Assembly (NCBI RefSeq): GCF_000003605.2
Contig: NW_003105612.1
Coordinates: 9,047-40,817 of the forward strand
Length of the DNA stretch: 31,771 nucleotides
Direction: 5' to 3'
Origin: Saccoglossus kowalevskii
Taxonomy: Eukaryota > Hemichordata > Enteropneusta > Harrimaniidae
Shown here: one piece after another, positions 11,187 through 22,359 of the stretch
How the letters are laid out: every line of letters begins with the position of its first letter
Position numbering within the stretch: position 1 is the first letter of the stretch
Notes under the pieces: model-generated
Told to the model about the DNA's origin: nothing
Database searches by the model: none
Seen by the model: only the letters and a program-made list of their open reading frames with translations
Program-made: the position numbers and the translations under genes

Positions 11187-12811
11187 ATATGTAATGTTTT
11201 ACCAATCGATATATACAGGCATGCAATATACTACATATTTCTGAATGCGTTGTTATACCTGGCTGTAGTCATGGAAATATGTATTGATACCTTTATCTGA
11301 TTCCCCTTCATAACATGACTAGTAATCGCAGTAGCTTGATTGAAAGATTATTCTGTGTTAGCATGACGAGACTCTAAATGCTATGTAGTACGTTTTGGAT
11401 TCGTCGTTGTCACTCGATTTATACAGTATTGATATGTATGCAGTAACAGAAATAACTGATTGTAATACAATTGTATTACTAGTCTGAGATACAAGGCAGT
11501 ATTTTATACTCAAAACAATAAACTGTCAACAAAATCAGCTGCTCTCTAATTAGTCTGACTGCTAGGTGTTAGGGTTGGGTATCAGACACAATCTCATAAG
11601 TAAATCCGCATTGACTCAGCAAGTTGAGTTTCACATTAATGTTATTTTTGGCGTCAAAATGAGATAACTAAACACATAGTAAGGAAATGTAGGTTCGTAA
11701 AGAATTGAAATTGATTGCACAAATAACGGCGACGCTAATTGGAAAAACAAACTGAGTTAACATGATACAGTAATTTATAACACACAAGGTAATACTGTAA
11801 GTCCACAAAGAAACAATTACCAGTCAGGGTGTGTTAATTAGATTATTAATGACTCTCAAATGCCCTCATTTGTTAATCAATGTGATAGGAATCGTTAAAT
11901 AAAAAAAAAACACACAGTGCTGATGACGACCAAAGATTTTATGTTTTAAACAGCTTAGATGAATAACGTTCCAACCACAACGCTGTCTTACTTTAAGCTG
12001 CAGAGATGTAGCTAGCCATTTCAAAGCTGCTTGTATTGTCTACAAATCTACTATAAAACATTGGATTCGCGCTTGATAATGTAGGTAATTTAATTCCAAC
12101 CCTCAGGCGAAAGCTAAATTTGCTTTAATTATAATTTACGGCGGCGCTGTTGCTAGTAGCAACACCGTACGATATAATAGAACATTGAGATTGGAGTCCT
12201 TAGGCTTGTTACTGAATTTACTCGCCTGTTTCTTCATCCTTTGTGTTAGTTTATGTGTTCACATCGACCGTTACTCAGAATAATGACGCTACAGCAGACT
12301 GATGAGAAATCGTTAAATGTCTTTGTTCCGGACATTGAATGTCGCTGTTATCGCTCCCGACGTGTTTATGTGCAAATTACTAGCGAGTACTGAGACATAG
12401 TGCGTCCATGTCTATCAAATGGCAGTGCCCCCTCTCAGTGTCAACCATGCCCGGTCAATCACACACACCTGCGAATCTTACACAAGCTTTCCCAAAGTCG
12501 CACTCGTTAGTAAATAAATCTAGGCCAATAGATTTTGCCTTTCTATTGATTCTGTGGCACACTAACCCAGTGTATGGGGTTGACCCTTTTTGGTATTCAG
12601 TCTAAGGAAAGAGTTAAACTGATGTAATGCTCTCCAGGTTTGCCCCTTGTATTGGTAAATACTTCCATGTTACATTTCTGTTATATACATTTAGATATAA
12701 ATTGACTGCAAAATGACTTCTATAGAATGTGTTGCCAATATTTCAGAAATACATTTGCACTTCGTAGAACAAAAACAAGATTTATTATTATTCACGGTCT
12801 TTTATATTCCC
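11187..12811. other. Non-coding stretch with short palindromes
   Basis: No gene supported. It contains an 18-bp perfect palindrome at 11462-11479 and a TGTTGCTA/TAGCAACA inverted repeat with a one-base centre at 12148-12164. A 65-codon frame at 12408-12605 has no recognisable features. Confidence 0.5.
11462..11479. repeat. 18-bp perfect palindrome
   Basis: GTAATACAATTGTATTAC reads identically on both strands. Could be a protein-binding dyad or chance in AT-rich DNA. Confidence 0.5.
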
Positions 12812-12866
12812 TAATAATTAACATATTTACTAATAATTATTATATTTACGAATAATTAACATTAAC
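12812..12866. repeat. 19-bp AT-rich tandem repeat, about 2.9 copies
   Basis: Units beginning TAATAATTAACATATTTAC, TAATAATTATTATATTTAC and GAATAATTAACATTAAC follow one another directly. Low-complexity neighbourhood. Confidence 0.55.
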
Positions 12867-13503
12867 GTATTTGTTGAACATACTAATAAAATCATAAATC
12901 ATAAATTAACATGTACATGTAATTTTCAATTCTATTTTGAGAATAAAAAAATGAATAAAAACATAATTTATCCATAATCACGTTGTTCAGAGAAAATGAA
13001 TCATTCCCCACACTATTTTGTTGCTATGTGAGTGTTGTGAACTGGTTCACACCTAGTGATGCATTGTGGGTTCTAATAATTTCCAACTTAGTACTTGTGA
13101 ACTTTACCAGAGTGCATACATGTAGTACTTCAACACATGGACGCGATGAATTTACTTGATAGTACTAATATGTCTGTCGATCTGTATTCATCTCACATTC
13201 AGAGTTAATTTAACACCTCACAACTTGGAAGCAAAATAATGCAATTAAGCGATTACACAAACACTAGAAGGTGTGTAAGTACACAAAACGTTAATCTCAA
13301 AAACTAACAAAATGTTACTGCGTATTTTTTAATTGAATCACAGTATTCTTCAAGTAGGAAGCATAAATGATTATAACAAACATTATATTACATACATCGT
13401 CGATAAGACAATTAAAATTACGATTTACAATTTGTGGAATTCATTACCAATATTCTGCCAAAGATATTGCTTATCCTGTATTATATATAGAAACTACGTA
13501 AAC
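12867..13503. other. Non-coding, nothing recognised
   Basis: AT-rich sequence with stops in all frames at short intervals. No repeat or gene signature seen. Confidence 0.5.
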
Positions 13504-13664
13504 TGACATTCCATGCTACATCAACTGATGTGAACATGGTCTACATCGTCTGACACACCATCGGAATATGTACAAGAACTAATTCTTATGACACTCCATT
13601 AGACTCTGTACAAGGACCTTATCTGCTGACACGTCATCGTAATCTGTACAGAGACTGTATTTGT
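13504..13664 (+). repeat. Degenerate 38-bp tandem repeat, 3-4 copies
   Basis: Units start with TGACA(C/T)NCCATC at 13504, 13551, 13589 and 13627. The last three are exactly 38 bp apart and share TGACAC..CAT..., then CTGTACA or ATGTACA about 18 bases in. The first copy is longer (47 bp) and more diverged. Function unknown; a minisatellite remnant is the simplest reading. Confidence 0.65.
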
Positions 13665-15067
13665 TCATTCGCTATCAGATTAAAACATTGCATATAGCCT
13701 ATTAACTGACATATTTCAAGACGACGGTATTTTTTGAACACCACACACACTCAAAAGCAGATTTACACTGAATATCAAATATACAAAGGGACCTTGTATG
13801 GAAACGTTGTGAGGATTTAATTTGTTGATATAAAACAATTCGTGCTTTTATATAAAGTTAGTCCAATGGTTACCAATTTGTGGTGAGTATGTCAACACAT
13901 TCCTAACTTGTAAAACTTCTTCATTTTAAAAATGTGATGTGTTGATAACAATGGAACATATTATTATTAATATGATTGATTTATGACTTTATGAAATTAG
14001 TTTGTATTTAACCCATGGTAATGTTATACTATAGAAGAACACTGATATAAACAAACCTGATACACTCTTCAATATAAAAACTGTAAATATTGTTGCAAAT
14101 TTGTCCATTGCGGTGCTAATAATACGGATATGCGTTCACCAATGGTTTGATTGTGTAACGTGTATTTTGTGATATTATGCCACAGAGTTGTGTACGTAAT
14201 GCCCAACTCTATGTAGAATATAAACGCACGGGATTATCATACGCATGTACTAGATATAACAACTGACAGTTGTAAATCACACGTCAGTTTACGATCTTGA
14301 AATTCATCTAACCTATGAGAGAACTTTAAACACGGTAATAATAGATGATGACATTCTGAGTAGAAATAAATCCCAACATACTTTTTCGTAGATTGCTGTA
14401 AAAGCTTTACTACTGAGCTGGAGATAAACACGTAAATCTAAATTATATATATAGCATATACCACTTGATTGCTTTAAAATTAGTATAAAATACGTTGCTA
14501 GTATACGAAGATTGTAGATCATACTGCCTGTATAGTGGCAAACAATGGGTGTTCTTATAATATAACTGTATTGAAGAATATAATGGCGATGTTTGCGTAT
14601 GCAGCTTCAATTGGGACATTACAAATAAAGTGCTAGTACTGTAATGATTGTTACACATATATTGCGTGAGCTAATGTAAATTTCTAGCTTGTCTCATTCA
14701 TCATATATTATTTGTCCACAGACCGTGTAAGACAACTTAGAAGTGCCAGTCTCCCAATATAACCAATCGTTAAATGCAAGCCAAAATTTAGATTAATGTT
14801 GTTAGTGGTTATTAAAAAAACACATTTTATTTCATTTTCAGCTGAAGAATACTAAGAATACTTACTTTTTTTCAAGCCCATTATAGAGGTCAAAGCATGT
14901 GACCAAACGAAATTTCAGATCAAAGTGGTTAGTATGCTATTTTTTGTAAATTGGTTATGGCTATATAATTTCTATCAGTGATGTTTATAGAACGCCGAAC
15001 TGTCTTATATGCAGTCCCGTAGTTATGTGCCCGTGGGTCCATAGCTTTTCTTGTGTCGGTCTTTAGC
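13665..15067. other. Non-coding, nothing recognised
   Basis: AT-rich. The minus-strand frames of 60-70 codons near 14.2-14.7 kb overlap one another and show no domain, signal or splice support. Confidence 0.5.
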
Positions 15068-15206
15068 CATTTCTGATGTATTTTATGTCATTAAATCTGT
15101 TATTTTTAGATTTTAGGATTTCTATCGAAACAGAAAGTCATTTCTGATGTATTTTATGTCATTAAATCTGTTATTTTTAGATTTTAGGATTTCTATCGAA
15201 ACAGAA
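15068..15206 (+). repeat. Perfect tandem duplication, 68-bp identity, 71-bp period
   Basis: Bases 15068-15135 and 15139-15206 are identical, beginning CATTTCTGATGTATTTTATG and ending ATCGAAACAGAA, joined by AGT. Complete identity points to a recent duplication, or to a small assembly artefact. Confidence 0.9.
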
Positions 15207-16466
15207 GAGCTATGGTTTCTTTCATAGACTTGGGTAACACAAACATGCGACGCCAAATGACATAGCAAATAAAAGTCAATAAAAGTACACTAATTTCATA
15301 TAGCACACAAAAGAAACTAACAAAAATCGATAGTATGTTTATTAAACACTCACCAGCGCAACAACTGTGACAAAAAATTATCTGTTTGTTATTTAGTTTG
15401 CTGAACCGTACGTAACTCTAGTGAGAGCCATTTTCTCGGGGTCGAACGAGGACAAGTGGAATTTTATTTCCAATATGTTTTTGGCTATTCCTTGCTTTGC
15501 AAACTGTCTGTATCAGTGTTCTTGTGATGTAAGCCGTGATTGTTGTTCAGGCACTGCACCTGGTCAACAACGATTCATTTTTTTGCAATTCTTCAGTCAA
15601 TCTCTTTCCTGACTACCCATCTCCTCATCGGGCCAAATCTATTACGCCTTGCCAGGCTCAAATTTCCATTCAATCAGAAGATTCCAAATAAAAATTATTT
15701 CTCACAAATGCTAGAGGGCGCTATAGTTGAAAATTGATCTGCGATTCAGACATTCACTAAAAGTTACTATTCTTTTTACTATACACACCTAATACGCAAA
15801 ATAACAATAGACTTTGATCAGGTTTTTTTTTTGAATAACAACCTCCAACTCAGGCGATATTTGAAGGGAATGGACGATATTACGTCGTCCGAATCGCACG
15901 GTCCCGTGTCTTCGACCTATAGGCTTGGCAGAATAAACTTAGACCTTGGCTAGCGAAGATGCCTATACACACACAAAAACATATTTTGTGCACCTGCTCA
16001 AACATTAAAGACATAACTCTGTTGCTAGTCGCATTGGGTTTTGATAGTGATTGATAGAATAAAAGGCAGCATTTTGATATCAATCATCTGATAACATATA
16101 TCAAACTATGACTAGCTTACATTTCACAGATACGAGTGATAAGATCAACGATCTACAACTATAAATCTCATTTCTTTGAAAACACATGCCTACGTTAAGA
16201 GAGAAAATATAATCAAGTATGTTGTGTTATTATATAAAAACAGAACACGATAAATTTGGTAAAAATCACATTTTTAAATTTACTATTTCTCAATCCTATC
16301 AGATCGATTCATTAGATGTGTCGCATTAGATGAGTTCCGGGTATATTAAAGTAAAAAAAAAGATATACAAATAATTAAGTCGCACAATAATGACAAATAA
16401 TGTTTACTGGCGGGAAAAATAATTACATATATTGAATGTTCCATTTTATTATTAAATAACGTGTAC
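15207..16466. other. Non-coding, nothing firmly recognised
   Basis: A frame at 15421-15612 contains a small cysteine cluster but lacks splice and domain support. Nothing else stands out. Confidence 0.5.
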
Positions 16467-16683
16467 AGCTATCACAAAAGTTGTTGGTAAAAAAACACAA
16501 TAACAAACTACTAACAAGTAAAGTTGGTAGCTTCATTCGCGATTGTTACCTGTGATATCATATTAACAAATTCCATAGATAAAAGTTCGAAAATGTGAAT
16601 AAATATTTCGTAAATAACCGTTGAATTAGCGTAGTGTTACTCAATGTATGTAGAGGTCATAGGTCAATTCTAGAAGGTACTTG
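16467..16683 (+). repeat. Dispersed repeat copy A (pair with 17399-17608)
   Basis: About 215 bp that recur at 17399-17608 in the same orientation, 931 bp apart. They share GGTAG(C/T)TTCATTCG, GTGATATCATA, AAAAGTTCGAAAATGTG, ATAAATATTTCGTAAA and the exact 25-base block from CATAGGTCAATTCTAG to AAGGTACTT. By eye roughly 80-85% identical over the better half. Confidence 0.75.
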
Positions 16684-17049
16684 TGCAAGCGATATCGTTT
16701 TTAAAACATTCCAAATATGAAATAGCCGCCAATTCTGCTCAAGTTTAAATAACACATACAACTGCATGGTTAGGTTACCGACCAATGTCAAAGTAACACA
16801 CAATCGGGCGTTGTTCGTATTTGCATGTGAGACTCCCTGAGTAAACAAGCCCTTAGATATGTTTTCTTTTGTTTCATCACACACATGGAAAAGATATAAG
16901 GCAATGCTCCTGCATTCTTTCTTACTCTGATGTCAATCATTTATAGTAGAGATTAGTGGATGTTTTGTATTTTTGAATTAATGGAAAGTTTAAAATTCTT
17001 TCGAATTATCAAGAACAAGTTGTTGATGCTGTCGGCACGTAGTATGATT

Positions 17050-17608
17050 TGAGCTGTTAATACACGTGCAAAGCTGTTCAAAGTGATTGCAAAGTTGTGC
17101 AAAGTTATGGCAAAGTTGTTAGATGTATTCGTGCGAATGACCTAAGTTGTTGGAATATAATAACACGCAGTTGTGAATTCGACAAATGTAATAAAAGCCT
17201 GTTGAAAGCAGCCTATATATGTTCATGTGAGCTAACTGTAAAATGTTAGAAAACAGCGTGCAAATTTAGAAAAACGAAGGAAATGTTGGCGGAGTTGCTT
17301 GTATATTTAACCTAAGTCATTATCATAACAACCCCGCAGTTAAATTTCGAAAACACTAAGTAAATGTTCTGAGAATGCCTCATATATAAGCGAATTATCA
17401 CAACAGTCGACAACAAACTGCTTACAAAGTTGTGAAAAGCGATTACAAATTTGGTAGTTTCATTCGGGATTGTTACTTGTGATATCATAATAACATGTCC
17501 CATAGTTAAAAGTTCGAAAATGTGCATAAATATTTCGTAAAGTGCTGTTAAATTGCCGTAGTGTTACTCCAAGTATGTAGGGGCCATAGGTCAATTCTAG
17601 AAGGTACT
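17050..17608 (+). repeat. Degenerate array of ~165-bp monomers including copy B
   Basis: Three related blocks spaced about 165 bp apart (anchors near 17148, 17317 and 17480) share ATAATAACA..GCAGTT / CATAGTTAAA, TTCGA(A/C)AA and a CCTATATATG or CCTCATATATAAG end. The last block, 17399-17608, is the partner of copy A. A run of CAAAGTTGT words at 17067-17122 precedes them. It looks like a satellite or MITE family that has begun to tandemise. No coding. Confidence 0.55.
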
Positions 17609-18229
17609 TCTATACTGTTACCATACTGTTACTTTAGAAGAATAACAATACAACACAGATTTGGTGGAACAGTATGCTTGAAATACGAATTTAAATATTG
17701 CCAGCGTAATTAATAAATCTGGTTCAGCAGATGTCATATTCAATGGCTAGTTCTCAGGATCTACAACAGTGATAAATAAACAGAAATCATGTTGTCAGAA
17801 AACACCGCCATGTCAACTATTGATTACAACTATACCATTTCGAGCTACAAGTTGTATCTTCCACCCGCAACGGAAATTGTATTTATAATTGAACAACCAA
17901 TAAAGCAACAAATATCAGGCTGCATTCTGAAAACAACAAGATAGCGCATTACAACCAGTCATTGCAAACATGAATTCCTCCACCCCTCCCAATACACCCT
18001 ACGGCATTAATGGTTTAATATCATTTGAATGTATGTATGTACAACAAGCTTAGATGCACGTGGCACCAACCACCATTCATTTTATTGTTGAGTGAGGGCG
18101 CCACTTATTAAATCTTTTGTAAGAATTAAACATAAACGAGTACAATGTATATAAACAAGCCATGCAGTCACAGTTCCCGTTAGCTATTCAATTTAGGGTA
18201 TATAGTTTTGAACATAATCGTATCAGAGA
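17609..18229. other. Non-coding, nothing recognised
   Basis: No gene or clear repeat seen. Frames are short on both strands. Confidence 0.5.
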
Positions 18230-19045
18230 TACGAATCCAGAAGCTGATGCTTGATTGTGATGAATTGTTAAAATTAAAATGATTGACATTCAGTCATCTT
18301 GTATCTGATCGTCAAACAAGTACTGTTCTATTGCTCTAGAACAGCATTAATTAAAACAAAATGACCGCCAGTCAGTCATTTTGAATCGAATCGTGAAACC
18401 AATACATCTGTATATCAGTGGCATGACAATGAATATATAAAATTTTAACATATTCAGTCAAAACATGTAAGACATGTGACTCTCTAAACCCCATTTACTA
18501 GTTCAAACAAAATGTCCGCCAGTCACTCGAAACAAAATGAGGCCCATAATGTTTAATGTATGCAACAAGTTTGAGCGAAATCTATACATAAACGACCAAG
18601 ACACGGTTAAGGAATGCCAGAAATGCTTGATTTTTGATGATTTTTCAGCACAAAAATGGCCACCATTCGGCCATTTTGAATCGGAATGTCAAACAAGTAC
18701 ATCTGTATATCTATGACATGATGTATTATAACTTGCACATAATCGGTGAAAGTATGTCAGAGATATGGCTGTAGAAACACATTCATTAAAACATAATGGC
18801 CGCCAGTCAGCCATTTTGAATCCGATCTGAAAAACAAAATGACGTGCATCAAGGTCCCATAATGCCGAGATCCGTTTCCGGAATGCCAGAAATGCTTGAT
18901 TTTGATAATTTTCAGAACAAAAATGGCTGTTGTTCAGCCATCTTGAATCAGACCGTGAAACAAATTGATGTACATACTTATAATATTAAATATAATGTAT
19001 GTGTAAAGTTTGAATGTAATCGGTTCAGGAATGTCTAAGATATTA
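18230..19045 (+). repeat. Hairpin-bearing satellite array, six units, partly higher-order
   Basis: Six units carry a hairpin core of the form AAAATGGCCGCCAGTCAGCC followed by ATTTTGAATC, at about 18278, 18359, 18510, 18654, 18795 and 18921. The best stem is at 18653-18677: AAAATGGCC pairs with GGCCATTTT around a 7-base loop. After the hairpin most units read GAATC..A.CGTGAAAC or TGTCAAACAAGTACATCTG. A second motif, GGAATGCCAGAAATGCTTGA, occurs only in alternate units (18611 and 18879, 268 bp apart), so the array has a two-unit higher-order period. No coding sequence. Confidence 0.8.
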
Positions 19046-19199
19046 TTGTCTAAAATTATTACAAAACAACATATGTGGTGATGCATATCGAGTCCTAAAA
19101 CATATGTATATGAATATGCAATTCAAAATTACATTAGATGACAAAGTGACCCAGAGCTTTAAAATGCAAAAAGGTGTCAAACAAGGGTGTCCATTAAGG
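19046..19199 (+). pseudogene. LINE reverse transcriptase, left fragment
   Basis: One open frame reads NICGDAYRVLKHMYMN, then FKITLDDKVTQSFKM, then QKGVKQGCPL, the region just before the conserved SPxLFNxFINDL block of LINE reverse transcriptases. It begins straight after the satellite array and stops where the inserted sequence starts; the next in-frame codons belong to the insert and reach TAG within three codons. Confidence 0.8.
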
Positions 19200-19929
19200 A
19201 TGCGGTAGAGTTATCATGCTCTAAAAAGTAAAAACTGTTTTCATGAGGAAAAGCGTTTTGAAGCATAGCAAATTATATATTTTCTTGAAGCCCTTGTTCC
19301 TGGCTTTTTGAAAAAATGATGTGCGACATGTACCACAAATTAGTCACGTGATTACTAAGTAAACATAGAGGTGTTATTTTGAATAAAAATGAGTTTTGTA
19401 TAAAAACCGTAGGGGTTTTGTAAAAAAAGAAAGCTGAAAAATCAAGGCAGCATCAGCCCCGTCAATGCCTCGACAGTGTTAGAACATAGATTGCATATTT
19501 GTTTACAATGACATCAATTTACATTTTTCCTGTTATTTCACCCATAGACAAGGAATTTAAAAGCCTTTTATTTTTTATTGCGAGAAGTGCTTCTGCGCCA
19601 ATACGTTATCAATGTTTGTGAATTTCATGAAAGTAGGTCAATTTCTGACGACGCACAACTCACTTGAATGACCTCTATGGCGTCAGATTTCTTCTGCCTG
19701 GAAACGCCAAAAAACAAAACATTTGTCACGTTGCGCTAATTTTGAACATTTAAAGCATCAGATGGACTGATTTTTACAACAAAACACATAACACGGAGTC
19801 ACTTAGTAGCCTTGCAGTAATAAAATCCAAAACTATAAAGTTTTGGGCCAGTATTCGTCCTCCAAAAAGAAGCGAAGTTGTTACAGTACACGGCAGCCCC
19901 GCATAATGTTGAACAGTTAGAGAGATAAA

Positions 19930-19950
19930 TGACGTCATCTCATTATATAT
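19930..19950 (+). promoter_or_regulatory. CRE-like site plus TATA-like box in the insertion
   Basis: A perfect TGACGTCA (consensus cAMP-response/ATF site) at 19930-19937 is followed after six bases by TATATAT (19944-19950). An ATG opening an 87-codon frame lies about 74 bases further on. The spacing suits a polymerase II promoter. Function is inferred from motifs only. Confidence 0.35.
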
Positions 19951-20023
19951 TCAAATTATGTTTACATGCGAAGCGTGGTCTGTATAACAAACGCTTGCCT
20001 AGTAACCGGAGAAAGAGGTCGAC

Positions 20024-20287
20024 ATGCCTAAACGCCAACCCCGAGTGCTAGTTAACTCAACAACATCCGACGTTTTTTCTTGTTCTAGCAGACACTCGAC
20101 TTCCACCGCAACTTCGGAAACGGCGTCCTTGTACGGAACTTTGTCGATGGGTGGCCTGGCGGCAATCCCACATAAGACACTAGTTTTTTTCAAATCTCGC
20201 CGACCTCTCCCAACTGCTCGTCCGACCAATACAGATTTTCGTTTGATATTAAATTGTCTGCCCGACTTTTTGAAAGATGGAAATTGA
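20024..20287 (+). CDS. Hypothetical 87-residue basic Ser/Thr-rich protein in the insertion
   Basis: Starts at an ATG 74 bases behind the TATA-like box; the N-terminus is basic (MPKRQPR), followed by a Ser/Thr-rich stretch (about residues 12-36) and a second basic patch (KSRRPLPTARP). No signal peptide, membrane segment or known domain is seen. The opposite strand is also open over much of the same stretch, so coding is not established. It may be an exon of an element-encoded gene or chance in GC-richer DNA. Confidence 0.25.
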   Translation: MPKRQPRVLVNSTTSDVFSCSSRHSTSTATSETASLYGTLSMGGLAAIPHKTLVFFKSRRPLPTARPTNTDFRLILNCLPDFLKDGN

Positions 20288-20732
20288 TCATGTTTGCTGA
20301 CGAAATTTTACCCTCTTGGTTTGAATAATCAAACTTGAAGTATGAACCCCATTGTACTGTCGGCAATGCGTTTCTGTTATAGGTAAAGTTTCGCTTCCTC
20401 TGAACTGCGTTTTGAGTTTTTCCTTGGGGCCTCTTTTTTGTGATCGATCAATAATCAGGAGCCGGAGTTGATATGACCGCGTCGTCTTCAGTGTGCACTG
20501 TTTCCGCCGTGAAGGGATTATGCAAATTACGCAATAAGTCAATGTTATTGTTTGCGTCCAGACTTTTATCTCAAAAACAAATTGTACAGTATCCCGTTAT
20601 ACAAGTAGTTTTTCTTATTTTTTTTAAAAAAAGGATATTCTAGATGTGTTCCAGTTTTAATTTTGATAAAATTATGAGCCCAATAACTTTACAAAAGTAA
20701 TAACAAAAAAAGCAAAATTCACGAAAATAAAT

Positions 20733-22041
20733 CAAGCCCAACATTATTTAACATTTTTATAAACGACTTGGTAGCCAACATTGATAACTGTACAATGAAT
20801 AGTCCAAACCTAAATAGTCAAAACATCTCTTCACTTCTATTCGCTGATGATATTGTTCTAACAGCTATTAACAAAGAAAACTTACAAAGGTCATTAGACA
20901 CACTTTATGAATATACAAAACAATGGGGTTTACAGTTGAATATGAGAAAAACAAATTATGATTTTCACTAAAAATGGTCATAAATAAAAAAAATACAGAA
21001 TTCTCATATGGGCTGAACACGATTGAGAAAACAAACCAATTCACATATATAGGGATAACATTTAATACAAATGGGGCAATGAACATGACCATGGAAAGAT
21101 TGGTAGATAAAGCAAAAAAACTGATGCAGCAATCAAACCAGTATTAACATCAAACAAGTTAAACATGCTTTTACAATGAAATTATTTGAGGGCATCCAGA
21201 CACCAATTTTAACTTATGCTGCAGAAATTTGGGGAATCAATGGCAGACCAGATTACTGGGACAAAACGTGTACAGAAAAACACCATTTAATGTTCTGTAG
21301 ACGCTTATTAAATGTTAATAACAGAACAAGCAACATTGGTAGTAGAATGGAAATTGGACGACAACCATTACTAGCAAAAATACAACTGAATGCAATTATA
21401 TACTACCAAAATATTATTAAGAATGGCCCAATCAGTCTAGTATATGATGCAATAAAAGATCAACAACAAACAAATATAATGACACATGGTTAATGAATCT
21501 GCATACAATAAAACAACTGTATGATATCAAGAATTTAGAAACAGTTAAAAAAGACCAGTTTAAACAAAAAGTGAATGAATATTACAATTATAAATGGAAC
21601 CAAGATAATCAAAGACCAGATTCAAAACTAAGAACTTATACATTAATGAAGAAAAATATAAATACTGAACCATACATTAAAATCCTTGATAATAAAGAAA
21701 ACATTGGTCTATTAGCAAAATTGAGACTGAGTGCCCATAAACTAAACATCGAGATGGGAAGGCACAAAAGACCAAAAATAAAAACAGAAGACAGAAAATG
21801 CACTAAATGCAACCTACTTGAGGATGAAATTCATTACATCACAAAATGTAAACTTTACATAGATGAAAGAGAGTTGTTATATTCACATTTTTCAAAGAAA
21901 ATTAACAATTTTCAACACTGTACAAACAAAGAAAAATTCATTCATATATTGAATACAAACAACACATATTTACTAACAGAGCTTATCAAATTTATAGAAA
22001 CAGCAAATACCATTAGAGAAAACCACCTAATGGGTCATTAA
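20733..22041 (+). pseudogene. LINE reverse transcriptase, right fragment and C-terminus
   Basis: Begins SPTLFNIFINDLVANIDN and includes the polymerase motif FADDI at about 20841-20855. A small deletion near 20955 (expected KTKIMIF is read as KTNYDFH and a stop) breaks the frame; the sequence continues in other frames with TNQFTYIGITF, and then LTYAAEIWGINGRP from 21176. Another frame change near 21485 leads into the last open part (21493-22041, 182 codons), which holds the zinc motif CTKC..H....C at about 21800-21850. Non-functional, but spacing and order are those of a LINE ORF2 C-terminal half. Confidence 0.85.
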
Positions 22042-22187
22042 TATTTGTTTACACTATTCCATGTATTTGTATTGTAGTGTATTTTAGATATCTAACTTGT
22101 TATGTTTATTTTAACACCTTTATTACATTTTATAAACCAAAATAGATATGTAATTCATTCTAAAGAATTATCTTATCTTATCTTAAA

Positions 22188-22359
22188 GGTCCGGGGGCAC
22201 ACGGACGCACGTACGCACAGGTGTCAATCCAGACGACTAGTCCGAGTGGGAACTAAATATTATACCTACATCGGATTTTAATCAGATTGGGTGGGTGTTG
22301 ACATGTTGTTTTATTGCGTACTGTTCTTTAATAAATAATTGTCATCGTGGTCGCAGTAC
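22188..22359. other. Short non-coding spacer after the LINE tail
   Basis: Starts GTCCGGGGGCACACGGACGC, a G/C-rich stretch unlike its surroundings that may be the end of another repeat. Nothing firmer can be said. Confidence 0.3.

Larger units (their letters stand above)
19200..20732. mobile_element. Unidentified 1.53-kb insertion inside the LINE
   Basis: Flanked on both sides by adjacent codons of the same reverse transcriptase. Left junction CCATTAAG/GATGCGG, right junction AAATCAAG/CCCAAC; the shared AAG, or TTAA against TCAA with one change, may be the target duplication. I see no terminal inverted repeats and no poly(A) tail. The right half (19920-20540) is clearly richer in G, C and CpG than its surroundings and holds several overlapping open frames on both strands (for example minus 20180-20434, 85 codons open), none of which I recognise. 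It also carries the promoter-like cluster and ORF listed separately. Confidence 0.65.
19046..22187 (+). mobile_element. 5'-truncated non-LTR retrotransposon (LINE), split by an insertion
   Basis: The left part (19046-19199) encodes the reverse transcriptase segment ending KMQKGVKQGCPL; the right part (20733 on) continues with SPTLFNIFINDL, then LLFADDIVLTA. In protein terms the two parts join without loss, so one element was split by a 1.53-kb insertion. The 3' part runs through the RT thumb and a C-terminal CX2CX7HX4C zinc motif to a stop at 22039-22041. The element ends in a short microsatellite tail, TTATC repeated three times (about 22168-22185), as is usual for LINE 3' ends. Endonuclease and the front of RT are absent. 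Clade is not certain (CR1/I-like by general look). Confidence 0.85.

Noticed and set aside
15421-15612. Frame with a cysteine cluster (CSCD..RDCC) reminiscent of somatomedin-B domains of invertebrate receptors
   Set aside because: The cysteine spacing is incomplete, the start is a GTG, and there is no splice or domain support on either side.
19999-20229. Minus-strand frame in the LINE insertion (GRGRRDLKKTSVLCGIAARP)
   Set aside because: Reads plausibly, but three frames are open here at once and none is recognised, so no CDS is called on this strand.
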